A stretch of DNA of 64,000 nucleotides from Candidatus Anammoxibacter sp. (GTDB lineage Bacteria > Planctomycetota > Brocadiia > Brocadiales > Anammoxibacteraceae): positions 1 through 64,000 of the forward strand of contig JAIQZQ010000015.1 of the NCBI GenBank assembly GCA_021777105.1. The letters are read 5' to 3'. The notes under the pieces are model-generated. The model ran no database searches. It was not told the origin of the DNA and was given only the letters and a program-made list of their open reading frames with translations. Shown one piece after another: positions 1 through 9,242 of the stretch (the first letter of the stretch is position 1; the number at the start of each line of letters is the position of its first letter). A program made the translations under genes and the position numbers.

Positions 1-303
1 CCAGAGGGTTTATAAAGTTATTAACATTTTGGAGGAGTTATCAGTCTCCCCCCCAAGCCCCCCCTCAATGTGACTGTTAATAATAATTTTAAATGTAACT
101 TAAAAACTTTGTTTTTTGGTCTTGATTTTGGGTCCACTTTATACTTTTGCTTGGGGATGTTTGATAAATTGTGGGAATAGCTGTTTATTTTTAGATGAAT
201 CTTGCAAATATTTTCATAAAATTAGTTAAAAAATCTTAAAAATAGGTGGCAAGTTGAAACAAAAAAACTTGTTTTTGGATTAATAATGACGATATATTTG
301 AAT

Positions 304-323
304 CACAGGCAAGGATGCCTGTG
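304..323. repeat. Dispersed short palindromic repeat, copy 1
   Basis: CACAGGCAAGGATGCCTGTG folds as CAGGCA/TGCCTG around AGGA. The same 20 bases recur at 2394-2413, and a one-mismatch inverted copy lies at 21931-21949. All copies are intergenic, which suggests a REP-like family. The rest of 1-600, apart from the small ORF at 361, is AT-rich and shows no recognisable gene. Confidence 0.6.
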
Positions 324-360
324 CCGTTATTTATAAAAATATTAACAATTGGGGTAGGTA

Positions 361-468
361 ATGCCGGCAATTGAACCAAAATCGGTTACGAATTCGTTTG
401 TTAAATTTGCCGCTCAGGCTTCGCATATGCTTCATATTATAGTGTGGATGATTATGAATGCGCTTTAA
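361..468 (+). CDS. Possible 35-aa small protein
   Basis: A 35-codon frame starts with ATG four bases after a GGGGTAGG Shine-Dalgarno-like stretch. Its codons resemble those of the neighbouring genes, and its C-terminal half is hydrophobic (residues about 22-35). I recognise no family. It sits 130 bp upstream of the secreted protein at 601 and could be a leader peptide, a small membrane peptide or chance. The minus-strand frame across the same bases has poor codons and no ribosome site, so I do not call it. Confidence 0.25.
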   Translation: MPAIEPKSVTNSFVKFAAQASHMLHIIVWMIMNAL

Positions 469-600
469 AGTTTGTTGAGTATTGATTTGTGTAATCTCTA
501 TTATTATATTGAAGATTTGCGTAAACAAAGTGTAAACTAAACGGCATTATTATTAGCGATATATTGTGATTTTTTTATCTTTAAAAAAGGAGGATAAATT

Positions 601-1158
601 ATGGGCAGGTTTTTTGGCGGCAGGGTGAGTTGTTTTGCTGTAGTTGGTTTTGTGGTTGGGCTGTTTATGGCTACTCATAGTTATGCGGGGGGGAGGGAGA
701 GCAATCTTGGCGCCGAGCTATTGCAAAGTGTTCTGGAGGCGGCGGGGGTTGAGTCGGAAGTTATTCCGCTTAAGCGCGATGATGGTTTTGATGAGGGATT
801 GTTTTTTGAGACGCCTGACGGTTCGGCAATAATATTGGGATTTAATAAGAATGGTTTGGAGATCGGGCAACCGTTCATGCTGTTAACAATGGATTCCGAG
901 GCTGTGGCGCAGATTTCAATAGATGGGGCTCTTTCTATAATTAGCGGGGACACTAATATTGTAGCTACGGGATTGCTTGATTTTATTGAATGCACTTTAA
1001 ATTCCGCGCTTGATATGATTGAGAAGATAAGGGTTTGTGAATTTGACCTTATTTGCATTATAAGATCAGGGCTTGAAAGCGTTATTGCTGTTGCGGAATG
1101 CTTGCTTGACCAGTTTCCTGACAAACCTGACGTTCCTGATAAGTCTGGAAAGGAATGA
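601..1158 (+). CDS. Small secreted protein, function unknown
   Basis: This 185-aa protein has a clear signal peptide: a short basic start, a hydrophobic core at about residues 10-24, and a likely cleavage after SYA near residue 29. An AAAGGAGG site precedes the ATG by nine bases, so the start is well supported. The mature part begins with an acidic, moderately hydrophobic domain, contains four cysteines near residues 121-158 that could form disulphides, and ends in a charged Pro/Asp/Lys tail. No family is recognised. It is transcribed alone and convergent with the gene at 1397. The protein is probably periplasmic or exported. Confidence 0.7.
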   Translation: MGRFFGGRVSCFAVVGFVVGLFMATHSYAGGRESNLGAELLQSVLEAAGVESEVIPLKRDDGFDEGLFFETPDGSAIILGFNKNGLEIGQPFMLLTMDSEAVAQISIDGALSIISGDTNIVATGLLDFIECTLNSALDMIEKIRVCEFDLICIIRSGLESVIAVAECLLDQFPDKPDVPDKSGKE

Positions 1159-1185
1159 GATGCCGGCGAGTAACAGGGTAAAAGT

Positions 1186-1231
1186 AAAAAACAACAACGC
1201 AGGTTCATGCTTGCGCGCTTGAACCTGCGTT
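1186..1231 (-). terminator. Intrinsic terminator for the Rpn-family gene
   Basis: AACGCAGGTTCA (1196-1207) and TGAACCTGCGTT (1220-1231) form a perfect 12-bp stem around a 12-nt loop. On the minus strand the stem is followed by GTTGTTTTTT, so it should end transcription coming from 1397-2251. The stem could also slow plus-strand transcription leaving 601-1158. Confidence 0.7.
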
Positions 1232-1396
1232 GAGATTAAAGCAAGTCAGTTGCAAACCATAAATTACTCAATACTGAGTATTGTTTACGTTAGTGTGGTT
1301 TACGCCATAGACGGTGAACCAACGAATGTAGATTCTAATATTTGGAGGCTTAAGAATGAACTGGAAAGAGAAGGTTTCAGTTTATCCTCAAGTTTA

Positions 1397-2251
1397 TCAA
1401 AGTTGTTCAATTGCTTTGCCGGACAATCCGGATACTTCTGTAATTGTTGCTATTTCAATTCCTTTTTGCTTCATTGCTCTTGCCATTTCTATTTTCTCTT
1501 CTTCTCTTCCTTCTGCTTTTCCATCTGAAAATGAAGTGTCTATACAATTTTTCAAATCACGGTAGATTTTCAGGCTATCTTCGTATTCGGTATATTCTTC
1601 ATCACTGTAATTTGCAATTTCAGCTTGCTTAAAAAGTTTCTTAAATACTTTTTCCTGAAGCGCAGCGGGTCTTTTGGTTAGATCTTCCAAATTTTTTAAC
1701 ACAAAAAGCCATTTATCAAAATGCGTTTCAAGTTCATCTTCTGTTTTTTTGAATTTTGGCATTTCCAGATAAACGTGCGTTAATTTATCATAAAACACCT
1801 TTTTGGTCTGTTTGTCAAACAGCTGAACTTCATGGTGAAAGACCTTTTTATCATCTTTGTCTTCATCAAATATGAAATCAAGTATTCCTATTGTATAAAC
1901 TGATTTCAACTGAAATTCCCATTTACCTTTTCCAGCCTGTTGTTGAATTGGAAATGTTGAGTAATAAATACTTCTGTCCTTAAAATAATTCTGTTTTGCT
2001 TTTTGTATCTCAACAATAAATTTTTCGCCTTTTTCATTTTCACAGTAAATATCAAATATTGCTTTTCTATCATAGACAGCTCTTCCCAACTGTTCTTTTG
2101 ACAGGTAGCTGAGGTTGGTTATTTCGCCTTCGTCTTTTCTTAGCAGTTCATTTAGAAAATCAATCAGGATGTCTTTATTTGGTTCTGTTCCAAACAGTTT
2201 TTTAAAACCAAAATCGGTAAAAGGGCTTATATATTTGTCTTTAACTCTCAT
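1397..2251 (-). CDS. Rpn-family PD-(D/E)XK nuclease / putative transposase-like protein
   Basis: This 284-aa protein starts with the family signature around ISPFTDFGFKKLFG and continues with the DIYC...FIVEIQ core near residues 66-80, the PD-(D/E)XK catalytic pattern of the Rpn / PDDEXK_2 family. Known members (RpnA-E) are DNA endonucleases that promote RecA-independent recombination, and they are often labelled transposases. An in-frame ATG exists five codons upstream, but GGA lies eight bases before the internal ATG, so I chose the shorter form. The C-terminal tail is Glu/Lys rich and helical, as usual in the family. The gene stands alone with its own terminator. Such genes are commonly multicopy and mobile. 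Confidence 0.85.
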   Translation of the reverse strand: MRVKDKYISPFTDFGFKKLFGTEPNKDILIDFLNELLRKDEGEITNLSYLSKEQLGRAVYDRKAIFDIYCENEKGEKFIVEIQKAKQNYFKDRSIYYSTFPIQQQAGKGKWEFQLKSVYTIGILDFIFDEDKDDKKVFHHEVQLFDKQTKKVFYDKLTHVYLEMPKFKKTEDELETHFDKWLFVLKNLEDLTKRPAALQEKVFKKLFKQAEIANYSDEEYTEYEDSLKIYRDLKNCIDTSFSDGKAEGREEEKIEMARAMKQKGIEIATITEVSGLSGKAIEQL

Positions 2252-2343
2252 ATGATATTCCAACATAAGTTAATATTTAATATTATTATCTTCACGGGCT
2301 AATTATACACAACATGGCTGATTGATGGTAGGAGATTTTTAAT

Positions 2344-2413
2344 GCGAGGCCGAGCCTCGTCGTACAGTACAAGGTATCCGTGTTTTAATTGATCACAGGC
2401 AAGGATGCCTGTG
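2344..2413. repeat. Two adjacent short hairpins, including copy 2 of the CACAGGC repeat
   Basis: CGAGGC-CGA-GCCTCG at 2345-2359 and CACAGGCAAGGATGCCTGTG at 2394-2413 lie side by side between the Rpn-family gene and hyuA. The second is identical to the copy at 304-323. They look like dispersed REP-type palindromes rather than terminators, because no T-run follows either. Confidence 0.55.
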
Positions 2414-2449
2414 CCACTAACAATAACCCTTTGGGTAATTGAAACAGTA

Positions 2450-4447
2450 TTAGTTGTCGAAATTGTAATTTTCTAATACCAGATTTTCAAACTCATCCAC
2501 TTTGCAAATGTGTCCGGGCGGCAGGAAGGTTGTGGCTGTCTCTTCTGCTATTATTGCGGGCTTTTTAATAACGGAGCCTGCGGGTAGTTTGTCCCTGTCG
2601 TACACTTTTGCTTCAATCCATTTGCGATTCCAGTAAATTTTGGTTGTTCCTGAAACGGTCGGCGCCGGCTTTGTGGATGATGTTGGTTTCCTTGCAATTG
2701 CCGGTTTTTTGACCAGGCCTATTCCTCTTACTCTGAGATTGACGGCTTCTACTTCGCGTTTGCTGTCTGAGTAGCCGAACGATTTTTTATGAAGGTTATG
2801 GAAAGCTGCGATAAAATGTTTGGAAAGGGGCAATGTAAGCTCGAAGGACTGACCGAAATAGCGGATGTCTATATACACGGTAGTCTTGATGCTGTTTTTT
2901 GCCACGCCTTCGTTGTTGATATCGTTTACGCATTGGGTGATTAATGGGGCGGCGATGTTTGAGAGTTTATTAAAGTCGTCTTTTACGACCCTGGTCAGAA
3001 CGCTTTTTTGATAATCTTTGATTATGTCTGAATGTATCATGCCGAGGGCGGAGAGGACTCCTGCGTTTTTGGGAATAAGGACTTGTTGCATTGCGAGACG
3101 GGCGGCCAGTTCGCAGGCGTGGAGGCCGCCGGCGCCTCCGAATGAGACCAGGGTGAAATCACGCGCGTCAAACCCGCGTTCGATTGAGATTACTTTTACG
3201 GCGCGTTCCATATTTGAGTTGGCCACGTTTATGATGCCTTCGGCAAGTTGATGGGCGCTCATCTTCATAGAGCTTGCCATGGCGTTTAGATGCTCTGTTA
3301 CGCCGGTTGCATTAAGCTCCATCCTGCCGCCGAGAAAATGTTCGGCGCTTATGCGGCCAAGAAATAGGTTTGCGTCGGTCACTGTTATTTGCTCGCCTTT
3401 GCCGTAGCATACCGGGCCTGGATCGGCCCCGGCGCTTTGAGGGCCTACGCGCAACGCTCCGCCGGGATCTACCTCGGCTATTGAGCCGCCTCCGGCTCCG
3501 ACCGTGTAAATGTCGATAATTGGGACTTTTAAAGGCGTGCCCCCGATATAAACGTTGGAGGCCATTCTTGCTGCTCCGTCACAAAGGGAGACATCGGTTG
3601 ATGTGCCGCCCATGTCAAATGATATTATGTTTGTTATTCCGGCGCGTTTTGCAATCTTTAACGCGCCTATGACGCCGCCGGCAGGGCCTGAGAGCGCGCA
3701 ATTAATCGCGCGTTCTTTAACTGCGGCTGTTGAAATGGAGCCGCCGTTGGATTGCATGATTCTTACATTATTTATATCAAGTTCGTCCAGGCCTTTTTCA
3801 AGAGATGTTATATAGCCGGCCATAATGGGCGATATGCGGGCGTTTGCCGTTGTGGCGCAAAACCGTTCGTATTCGCGGTACTCAGGAAGTATTTTGTGCG
3901 ACGCTGAAACATGAATGCCGGTTGTTGCGAATTCATTATAAACTGTCTCTTCGTTGCGGCTGTTTATATATGAGAAGAGGAAACAGACTGCCACGGAGGT
4001 TATGCCTGATTTTATTAATTCGGCTTTTATCTTTTTTAATTCTCTTCTGTTTACTTCGCATAAAACCGCGCCTTTTGAATCGACGCGTTCTGTCAGGCTC
4101 CATCTAAGCTCTTTTGGAATAAGGGGCGGGGGTTGTTCTACAAACAGGTTGTACAGCTCAGGCCTGGCTTGTCTGCCTATTTCGATTATGTCTTCAAAGC
4201 CTTTGGTTGTAATTAAAGCGGTTTTTGCGCCTTTTCGTTCAAGCAATGCGTTTGTGGCAACGGTTGAGCCGTGGACAAGGGCTAAACCGTTAATTGACGC
4301 GATTTCTTTAATATGGTTAATGCCTTTGAATATGGCGCGGGAGGGATCGCGCGGGGTGGAGAGCTCTTTATGAATAGCGATATTCTTGCCGTCAAACAGC
4401 ACAAAGTCAGTAAATGTGCCGCCGGTGTCGACTCCAAGGATCTTCAA
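2450..4447 (-). CDS. Hydantoinase/oxoprolinase family protein, HyuA-like
   Basis: This 665-aa protein has the HyuA/oxoprolinase fold. The N-terminal ATP-binding loop GVDTGGTFTDF lies at residues 5-15, and the second actin-like phosphate loop, DMGGTSTDVSL, near residue 280. Family members hydrolyse ATP while opening 5-oxoproline, hydantoin or acetone-type substrates, usually with a HyuB partner. No hyuB is present here, so the substrate is unknown. Translation starts at TTG, which shares four bases with the stop of the upstream ParB-like gene, with GGAG eight bases before it. This implies translational coupling. The length is normal for an A subunit. Confidence 0.88.
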   Translation of the reverse strand: MKILGVDTGGTFTDFVLFDGKNIAIHKELSTPRDPSRAIFKGINHIKEIASINGLALVHGSTVATNALLERKGAKTALITTKGFEDIIEIGRQARPELYNLFVEQPPPLIPKELRWSLTERVDSKGAVLCEVNRRELKKIKAELIKSGITSVAVCFLFSYINSRNEETVYNEFATTGIHVSASHKILPEYREYERFCATTANARISPIMAGYITSLEKGLDELDINNVRIMQSNGGSISTAAVKERAINCALSGPAGGVIGALKIAKRAGITNIISFDMGGTSTDVSLCDGAARMASNVYIGGTPLKVPIIDIYTVGAGGGSIAEVDPGGALRVGPQSAGADPGPVCYGKGEQITVTDANLFLGRISAEHFLGGRMELNATGVTEHLNAMASSMKMSAHQLAEGIINVANSNMERAVKVISIERGFDARDFTLVSFGGAGGLHACELAARLAMQQVLIPKNAGVLSALGMIHSDIIKDYQKSVLTRVVKDDFNKLSNIAAPLITQCVNDINNEGVAKNSIKTTVYIDIRYFGQSFELTLPLSKHFIAAFHNLHKKSFGYSDSKREVEAVNLRVRGIGLVKKPAIARKPTSSTKPAPTVSGTTKIYWNRKWIEAKVYDRDKLPAGSVIKKPAIIAEETATTFLPPGHICKVDEFENLVLENYNFDN

Positions 4448-5463
4448 CTCTTATGCTCCAAAACAATGTCTTCGCATTTTGAGACGGAAAATAGTTGTTT
4501 AAATTTATCATTTTTAACATTTGCCAGGAGCTTTTCAAGGCTTTCAAGCAGTTTTTTCTCATTAGTGGCTTTTATATTTATCTGTATATCGTTGCCTTCG
4601 AAAAACCTTGAATGGTTGATGCGGATGTTGTTATCAAGGCCGAGGGATTTGCGGGCTTCTTCAAACTTGGCTTCCTGGGAGTTAATAATTGGGTATCGCA
4701 TTCGTTTGATCAGGGCGTATACTTTTTGGCCTTTGTTTTTCCTGTTAAGGGTTTTGTCGCCAAGTATCTCTTTTACTTCGTCTGAAGTCAGGACTTCGGT
4801 TATCTCCTGCCGGTTCATATCTTTAAGGTCTATCAGGCTTTTTATTGTCTCTTTGGATTCGTTAATGTTTAACGCTGCGTCCTTAAACAGTTCGCGGAAT
4901 ACAAAACATCTATCCGTGCCGTCGAATTGCGCAAGGAGAAGGGCTTTTTCCATCTCCATCTCTCCGGTTGCCACACAATCTTTTATTTCGTTTTCCATGG
5001 ATAGCAGGGCCAGGTATTTGTCAACTATTTCAGTTTTTGGAGGTATGTCAATGAGTTTTGACAGGTCGGTTGCTACTTTTTCGCGGGAATAACCGGCGGC
5101 CATGAATTTGTTGATTGCTATGGCTTTCTCCACATCGTTAAATCCTCGTGAAAATTTGTTGTCGTTGAGGCTTGCCAGCAATAATGTTTCATCATCGGCG
5201 TTTTCAACTATTTGGGCGCAAATAGAAGCCTTGCCCAGCTCCTGAAAGACTTTAACGCGTTGATACCCGCAGACTATTTCGTGTTTTGCGTCTTTTTGCC
5301 CGGGTTTGCAAAGCGCGATGGGGCAGATAAGGCCTGTTTTGATTATGGAGTCCTTTAAATCATGGGATTTGCGTTTGTAGCTGAATAAATATTTGTCAAA
5401 ATGTTCTGATGATACGTCTATTGTAGATAACGGAACTTCAATTATGTCTATTTTTTTGTTCAT
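4444..5463 (-). CDS. ParB/Spo0J-like nuclease-fold protein
   Basis: This 339-aa protein has an N-terminal ParB/sulfiredoxin-like domain (about residues 5-95) with HEIVCGYQRVKVFQELG in place of the usual GERR box. A helical, HTH-like middle follows (about 110-200) and then an unfamiliar C-terminal third. It lacks the clear arginine-rich box of chromosomal ParB, and no parA is nearby, so it is more likely a ParB-like regulator or CTP switch than the segregation protein. It overlaps hyuA by four bases and is its upstream partner. GAGGTT precedes the ATG. This pairing links a ParB fold to a metabolic ATPase. Confidence 0.7.
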   Translation of the reverse strand: MNKKIDIIEVPLSTIDVSSEHFDKYLFSYKRKSHDLKDSIIKTGLICPIALCKPGQKDAKHEIVCGYQRVKVFQELGKASICAQIVENADDETLLLASLNDNKFSRGFNDVEKAIAINKFMAAGYSREKVATDLSKLIDIPPKTEIVDKYLALLSMENEIKDCVATGEMEMEKALLLAQFDGTDRCFVFRELFKDAALNINESKETIKSLIDLKDMNRQEITEVLTSDEVKEILGDKTLNRKNKGQKVYALIKRMRYPIINSQEAKFEEARKSLGLDNNIRINHSRFFEGNDIQINIKATNEKKLLESLEKLLANVKNDKFKQLFSVSKCEDIVLEHKS

Positions 5464-5783
5464 GTTTAACCTCTGGTTATGGATTCTGCCTTTATTATTA
5501 TTATTAATAAAATGAAGAATCCATATTATATCATTTTTATTATTAAAGTTAAGACATAGTATAAAGTTGTTTGCCGAATGGGCGCTTATTTTTGCAAAAA
5601 CTCGTAAAAAAGCGGTTTTTTTGCAAAGATTTTAAAAATTTGAAAATTATAGTTGAAACTTATTATAAAAGCTGGGAAGATGTTTCCTTTATTGTTTTTT
5701 TACGTGGTTTTACCTGCGTGTAAAGCTATTTTAAATGCCGGCAATGCACGATTAACGGCGTTTTTTTGTATAAAAGATAGATT
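5464..5783. other. Divergent intergenic region
   Basis: These 320 AT-rich bases separate the minus-strand parB-like/hyuA unit from the plus-strand sulfatase gene and must hold both promoters. I see no ORF with a ribosome site, no hairpin longer than 6 bp and no recognisable operator. Confidence 0.5.
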
Positions 5784-8198
5784 ATGTTTAATAATATAAG
5801 CCAATTTTTGTATCAGAGAATATATAAGTTAACTTTGTTGGTTATTGTGGCTCATATTGGGTTTACGATTTTTATACCCAGGCTATTAAGCGAATATGAT
5901 TTGGCCGGCAAGGTAATGATATCGTTTTTTTCAATATTTACAATTATTGTTTTTGTTCATTTAGTAAAGCTTTTGTCGTTTGGCCGGAAGCGGCTTTGTA
6001 TTGTGTTATCGTCGTTGGTGTTACTTGGATATTGCATATTATACGCAAGTTACTATATCGCGGGCAGCCGTTTGGACTTTTTGCTGCTTTTCAATAATGC
6101 TGGTTTAGTTCTTTATAAGACTTCGATTAACATGATTACCGCTACTATACCTCCGCTTTTTTATATATTTTTGGGGCTTATGGTTCCGTTGGTTTGTTTT
6201 TTGGAATGGAAGGTCAAACTTTTCTCTGAACGGGCAATAGCCGCCAACAAGAAGGTTGAGTTTGTTATTGTGTTGGTTGTGTATTTATTGTTATTGCTTG
6301 TGCCGATTGACGCCTCCGACGAGGTTTATTCATTTAACAAATCTATCAGCAAAAAGGTTATTTCCTGTTTCAGCTTTGAGCCTGATAATATTGCCGGGGA
6401 TTATTACCCTTATTTTCAGAAAGAGAACAAACTACATTTTCACGCTTCGAATAAGATTGAGCGGCCAAATGTCTTTATAATCTTTATGGAATCGTTCAAC
6501 GCGTTTATGGTTGAGAGGGTGGAAAACGGCAAGGAGGTTACCCCTTTTTTCAATGAATTAATAAAAAAGGGATTATATATAGACCATTTCTATGGAAACT
6601 CGGTGCAGACGGCAAAGGGGCAAATTGCAACCCTGGCCGGCATTGTGCCTAGTGTTTACAACAAGATCTTTGTGGATTTTCCTAATTTGAATTTATACGC
6701 GATTCCGTGGATATTGCGGGACAACGGCTATTATAATCTGTTTATGAAGGCGTATTGGTCGTTGGAGTTTGACAATACGGGAAATTACGCAAAAAAGCTT
6801 GGGTACAATGAAACGCATGGAATGACTAACAAGTTTCTCACAAAAGAAGACCGTAAACTTAAATGGGGGTGGGGGATACAGGACAATATATTTTACCAAA
6901 AAGTCTTTAAACATTTAGACGGCCTGCGGGAAAAGCAGGAAGCCGTGGATGAAACACAACCGTTTTTTGTCACATTGACATCCGTTTCGCACCATGTGTC
7001 TTTTAACAAAGTGCCGGAGGATAAGAAGTATATTTATCCTAAATCTAAAGTATATTATGAGAATTTTATTAATTCAACGCATTTGGCTGATAAATTCTTG
7101 CGGGAATTTTTTGTTCAATTAGAGAAGAGGGATTATCTGGAAAACTCCATCGTGATTGTGATGGGCGACCATAGCTATCCCGTGCTTAGCACTAAAGGCG
7201 CTAAAGCTAAATCCAAAGCCGTATACAACACAACATATTATGAGGAGAACTTCAGGTCGCCGTTTTTGCTGCTTTGGCCTGATAGGATGAAACCGAGGCG
7301 CTTTAACGACCATGTTTTTTCTCAGGTTGACATTGCTCCTACGTTGATGGATCTGTTAAACCTTAAGACTCCAAACCATTTTATGGGGCGCTCAATGTTT
7401 GACAAGGATTATAAAGACCAGCCGATCTATTTGGTGCAGCCCTATGGCGGGATTTATTTGGCGGCGGTGAGATATCCATACAAGTTTGTGCGCCGCATGA
7501 CAAACGGAAAGCAATACCTCTTTAACCTTAAAAGCGATCCCTGGGAGAAAAATAACATATTAGACGGCATGGCCGGCCATGAAACGCTTGAAAAACTTAA
7601 AGGGGACGTTGACTTTATTTTGCGTCATGAGGGCCTTATAAAGGCGAATCGTTTATGGCCGGTTGACGACGAGGATATAAATAAAAATGCGGCAATAAAG
7701 GCTGTTGTCCGCCAACATGACGAGCCTGTCATAAATATGATGATAGATCATGAGGCCGGCGGGGAAAAGACGTTTTATATTGAGCGTGTAAATTTTTTAA
7801 CTAATAGCGAAAAGTTGACGCACGCCACCTCCAGCGCTTTTGATGAAGAGGCCAATATTTATAAAAATAATTTTTCCGTTGAGATGGAAACTTTAATGGA
7901 TATAAAAAAGGGAGGCATGTATAGTTTTATTTTTAAATCGTCCGGCGGTATAACTTTGCAAATTGACGACATACTTATTTTAAATGCGCGTAAAGACAGG
8001 TCACAAGGCTCTAAGACTGCCCCTGTTCACCTTGATAAAGGCAAACACAAATTAAAAATAGTTTACGTTCATAATAAAGGTAAAATCAGGTTACAGGTAA
8101 GTTACAGATGCAAAAAAGATTATAAGAACCGCCTGGTTGGTCAGGCTTCCAGATACGCGCAATTTGTTAGAGAGCAATTAAGCTCTGAAGTGAATTAA
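5784..8198 (+). CDS. LTA synthase-like membrane sulfatase (phosphoglycerol transferase family)
   Basis: This 804-aa protein has about five membrane segments in residues 10-175, followed by an extracytoplasmic alkaline-phosphatase/sulfatase domain. The metal motif VFIIFMES is near residue 232, a Thr in the VQTAKGQ segment is the likely nucleophile, and the VMGDHSYP metal site is near residue 460. The layout matches LtaS/OpgB/MdoB-type enzymes that move phosphoglycerol or phosphoethanolamine from lipids to glycans. The C-terminal 150 residues form an extra beta-rich domain (LQIDDILI, then KGKHKLKIVY) resembling a PA14/carbohydrate-binding fold, which is longer than usual. The ATG lacks a strong ribosome site. 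Probable role: envelope glycan modification. Confidence 0.85.
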   Translation: MFNNISQFLYQRIYKLTLLVIVAHIGFTIFIPRLLSEYDLAGKVMISFFSIFTIIVFVHLVKLLSFGRKRLCIVLSSLVLLGYCILYASYYIAGSRLDFLLLFNNAGLVLYKTSINMITATIPPLFYIFLGLMVPLVCFLEWKVKLFSERAIAANKKVEFVIVLVVYLLLLLVPIDASDEVYSFNKSISKKVISCFSFEPDNIAGDYYPYFQKENKLHFHASNKIERPNVFIIFMESFNAFMVERVENGKEVTPFFNELIKKGLYIDHFYGNSVQTAKGQIATLAGIVPSVYNKIFVDFPNLNLYAIPWILRDNGYYNLFMKAYWSLEFDNTGNYAKKLGYNETHGMTNKFLTKEDRKLKWGWGIQDNIFYQKVFKHLDGLREKQEAVDETQPFFVTLTSVSHHVSFNKVPEDKKYIYPKSKVYYENFINSTHLADKFLREFFVQLEKRDYLENSIVIVMGDHSYPVLSTKGAKAKSKAVYNTTYYEENFRSPFLLLWPDRMKPRRFNDHVFSQVDIAPTLMDLLNLKTPNHFMGRSMFDKDYKDQPIYLVQPYGGIYLAAVRYPYKFVRRMTNGKQYLFNLKSDPWEKNNILDGMAGHETLEKLKGDVDFILRHEGLIKANRLWPVDDEDINKNAAIKAVVRQHDEPVINMMIDHEAGGEKTFYIERVNFLTNSEKLTHATSSAFDEEANIYKNNFSVEMETLMDIKKGGMYSFIFKSSGGITLQIDDILILNARKDRSQGSKTAPVHLDKGKHKLKIVYVHNKGKIRLQVSYRCKKDYKNRLVGQASRYAQFVREQLSSEVN

Positions 8199-8333
8199 TG
8201 CAATGGGCGGGCTGTATATTGCAGTTTATATTTGACTTTAATACCTAATGATAGTAAAACGTGAAAATTCTGTATTGCTTTAGTTGTTTTTGATTATTTT
8301 ATCCATTTTTTGACAGACTAGAGGTAGGGTATT

Positions 8334-9206
8334 TTGGCTTCAAATACTAATAACAACGGCTGTGTTATAGAGACAAGGGGGCTTACAAAGAGTTACAAAG
8401 GATTCTTTTGGACAAAACAGAAAGTTTCCGCTTTGAACAACCTTGATCTTACGGTAAAAAAAGGCGAAATATTTGGGTTGCTTGGCCCGAATGGGTCTGG
8501 GAAGACGACAACCGTGAAACTGCTTTTGGGGTTGATATTTCCTACGAGCGGTTCTGTAAAGATATTGGGCAAACCGAGTTCTGATGTAAAAAGCAAGAGC
8601 AGGATAGGCTTTTTGCCGGAGGAGACATATCTATACAAATTCCTTAATTCGTATGAAACGCTTGATTTTTACGGGCAACTTTTTAATTTGCCTAAGACGT
8701 TGCGAAAAGAGAGGACGGATGAGCTGCTTAAATTAGTGGGTATTGCATCTGAAGGAAAGCGGCCTTTAAAGCAGTATTCAAAAGGAATGCTAAGGCGAAT
8801 AGGCCTGGCGCAGGCCTTGATTAACGACCCTGAGCTTTTGATACTTGACGAGCCGACTAGCGGGCTTGATCCGATGGGCGCGCGCGATATGAAAGACCTG
8901 ATCCTGGATATGAAAAACAGGGGGAAGACGGTGTTTATGTGCTCGCATCTATTGGCGGACGTGCAGGATATTTGCGATAGGGTGGCCATTCTTAACAAGG
9001 GGACGTTGCAGGTTATTGGGACTGTGCAAGAGCTTATTTCAAAAAACGACACGGTTGAAATATTGGCAAGGAATTTATCTAAAGATGCTCTAAGTGAAAT
9101 TGAGCGGTTTATACGAGATAAAAAAGGGGAAGTGGTGTCAGTCGGCAATCCAACGACTACGCTTGAGGAGCTGTTTATTAAAGTTGTAAAGGCATCAGCC
9201 AAATAA
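8334..9206 (+). CDS. ABC transporter ATP-binding protein (NatA/CcmA type)
   Basis: This 290-aa ATPase has Walker [10 protein letters not shown] near residue 50, signature [10 protein letters not shown] near 148, Walker [14 protein letters not shown] near 167 and an H-loop in CSHLLADVQ. The SKGM signature and the extra 60-residue C-terminal domain are typical of ABC-2 exporter ATPases. Translation starts at TTG with GAGGTAGGG four bases upstream. No permease follows; the next gene is an acyltransferase, so the membrane partner must lie elsewhere. Tight spacing to the next two genes suggests one transcript and possibly a role in lipid or glycan export. Confidence 0.9.
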   Translation: MASNTNNNGCVIETRGLTKSYKGFFWTKQKVSALNNLDLTVKKGEIFGLLGPNGSGKTTTVKLLLGLIFPTSGSVKILGKPSSDVKSKSRIGFLPEETYLYKFLNSYETLDFYGQLFNLPKTLRKERTDELLKLVGIASEGKRPLKQYSKGMLRRIGLAQALINDPELLILDEPTSGLDPMGARDMKDLILDMKNRGKTVFMCSHLLADVQDICDRVAILNKGTLQVIGTVQELISKNDTVEILARNLSKDALSEIERFIRDKKGEVVSVGNPTTTLEELFIKVVKASAK

Positions 9207-9242
9207 CCCAAATAAAAGAAAGCGCGCAAATAATTCGATATT

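Noticed and set aside
681..1208. 175-aa minus-strand frame opposite the secreted protein
   Set aside because: It is a shadow of the plus-strand gene, which has a ribosome site and a signal peptide.
2444..4447. Missing HyuB subunit fused within the hyuA product
   Set aside because: The protein is 665 aa, the normal length of an A subunit alone, and no B-type motifs follow.
4444..5463. Chromosomal ParB of a parABS locus
   Set aside because: No parA or parS-like sites, a divergent arginine box, and coupling to hyuA argue against it.
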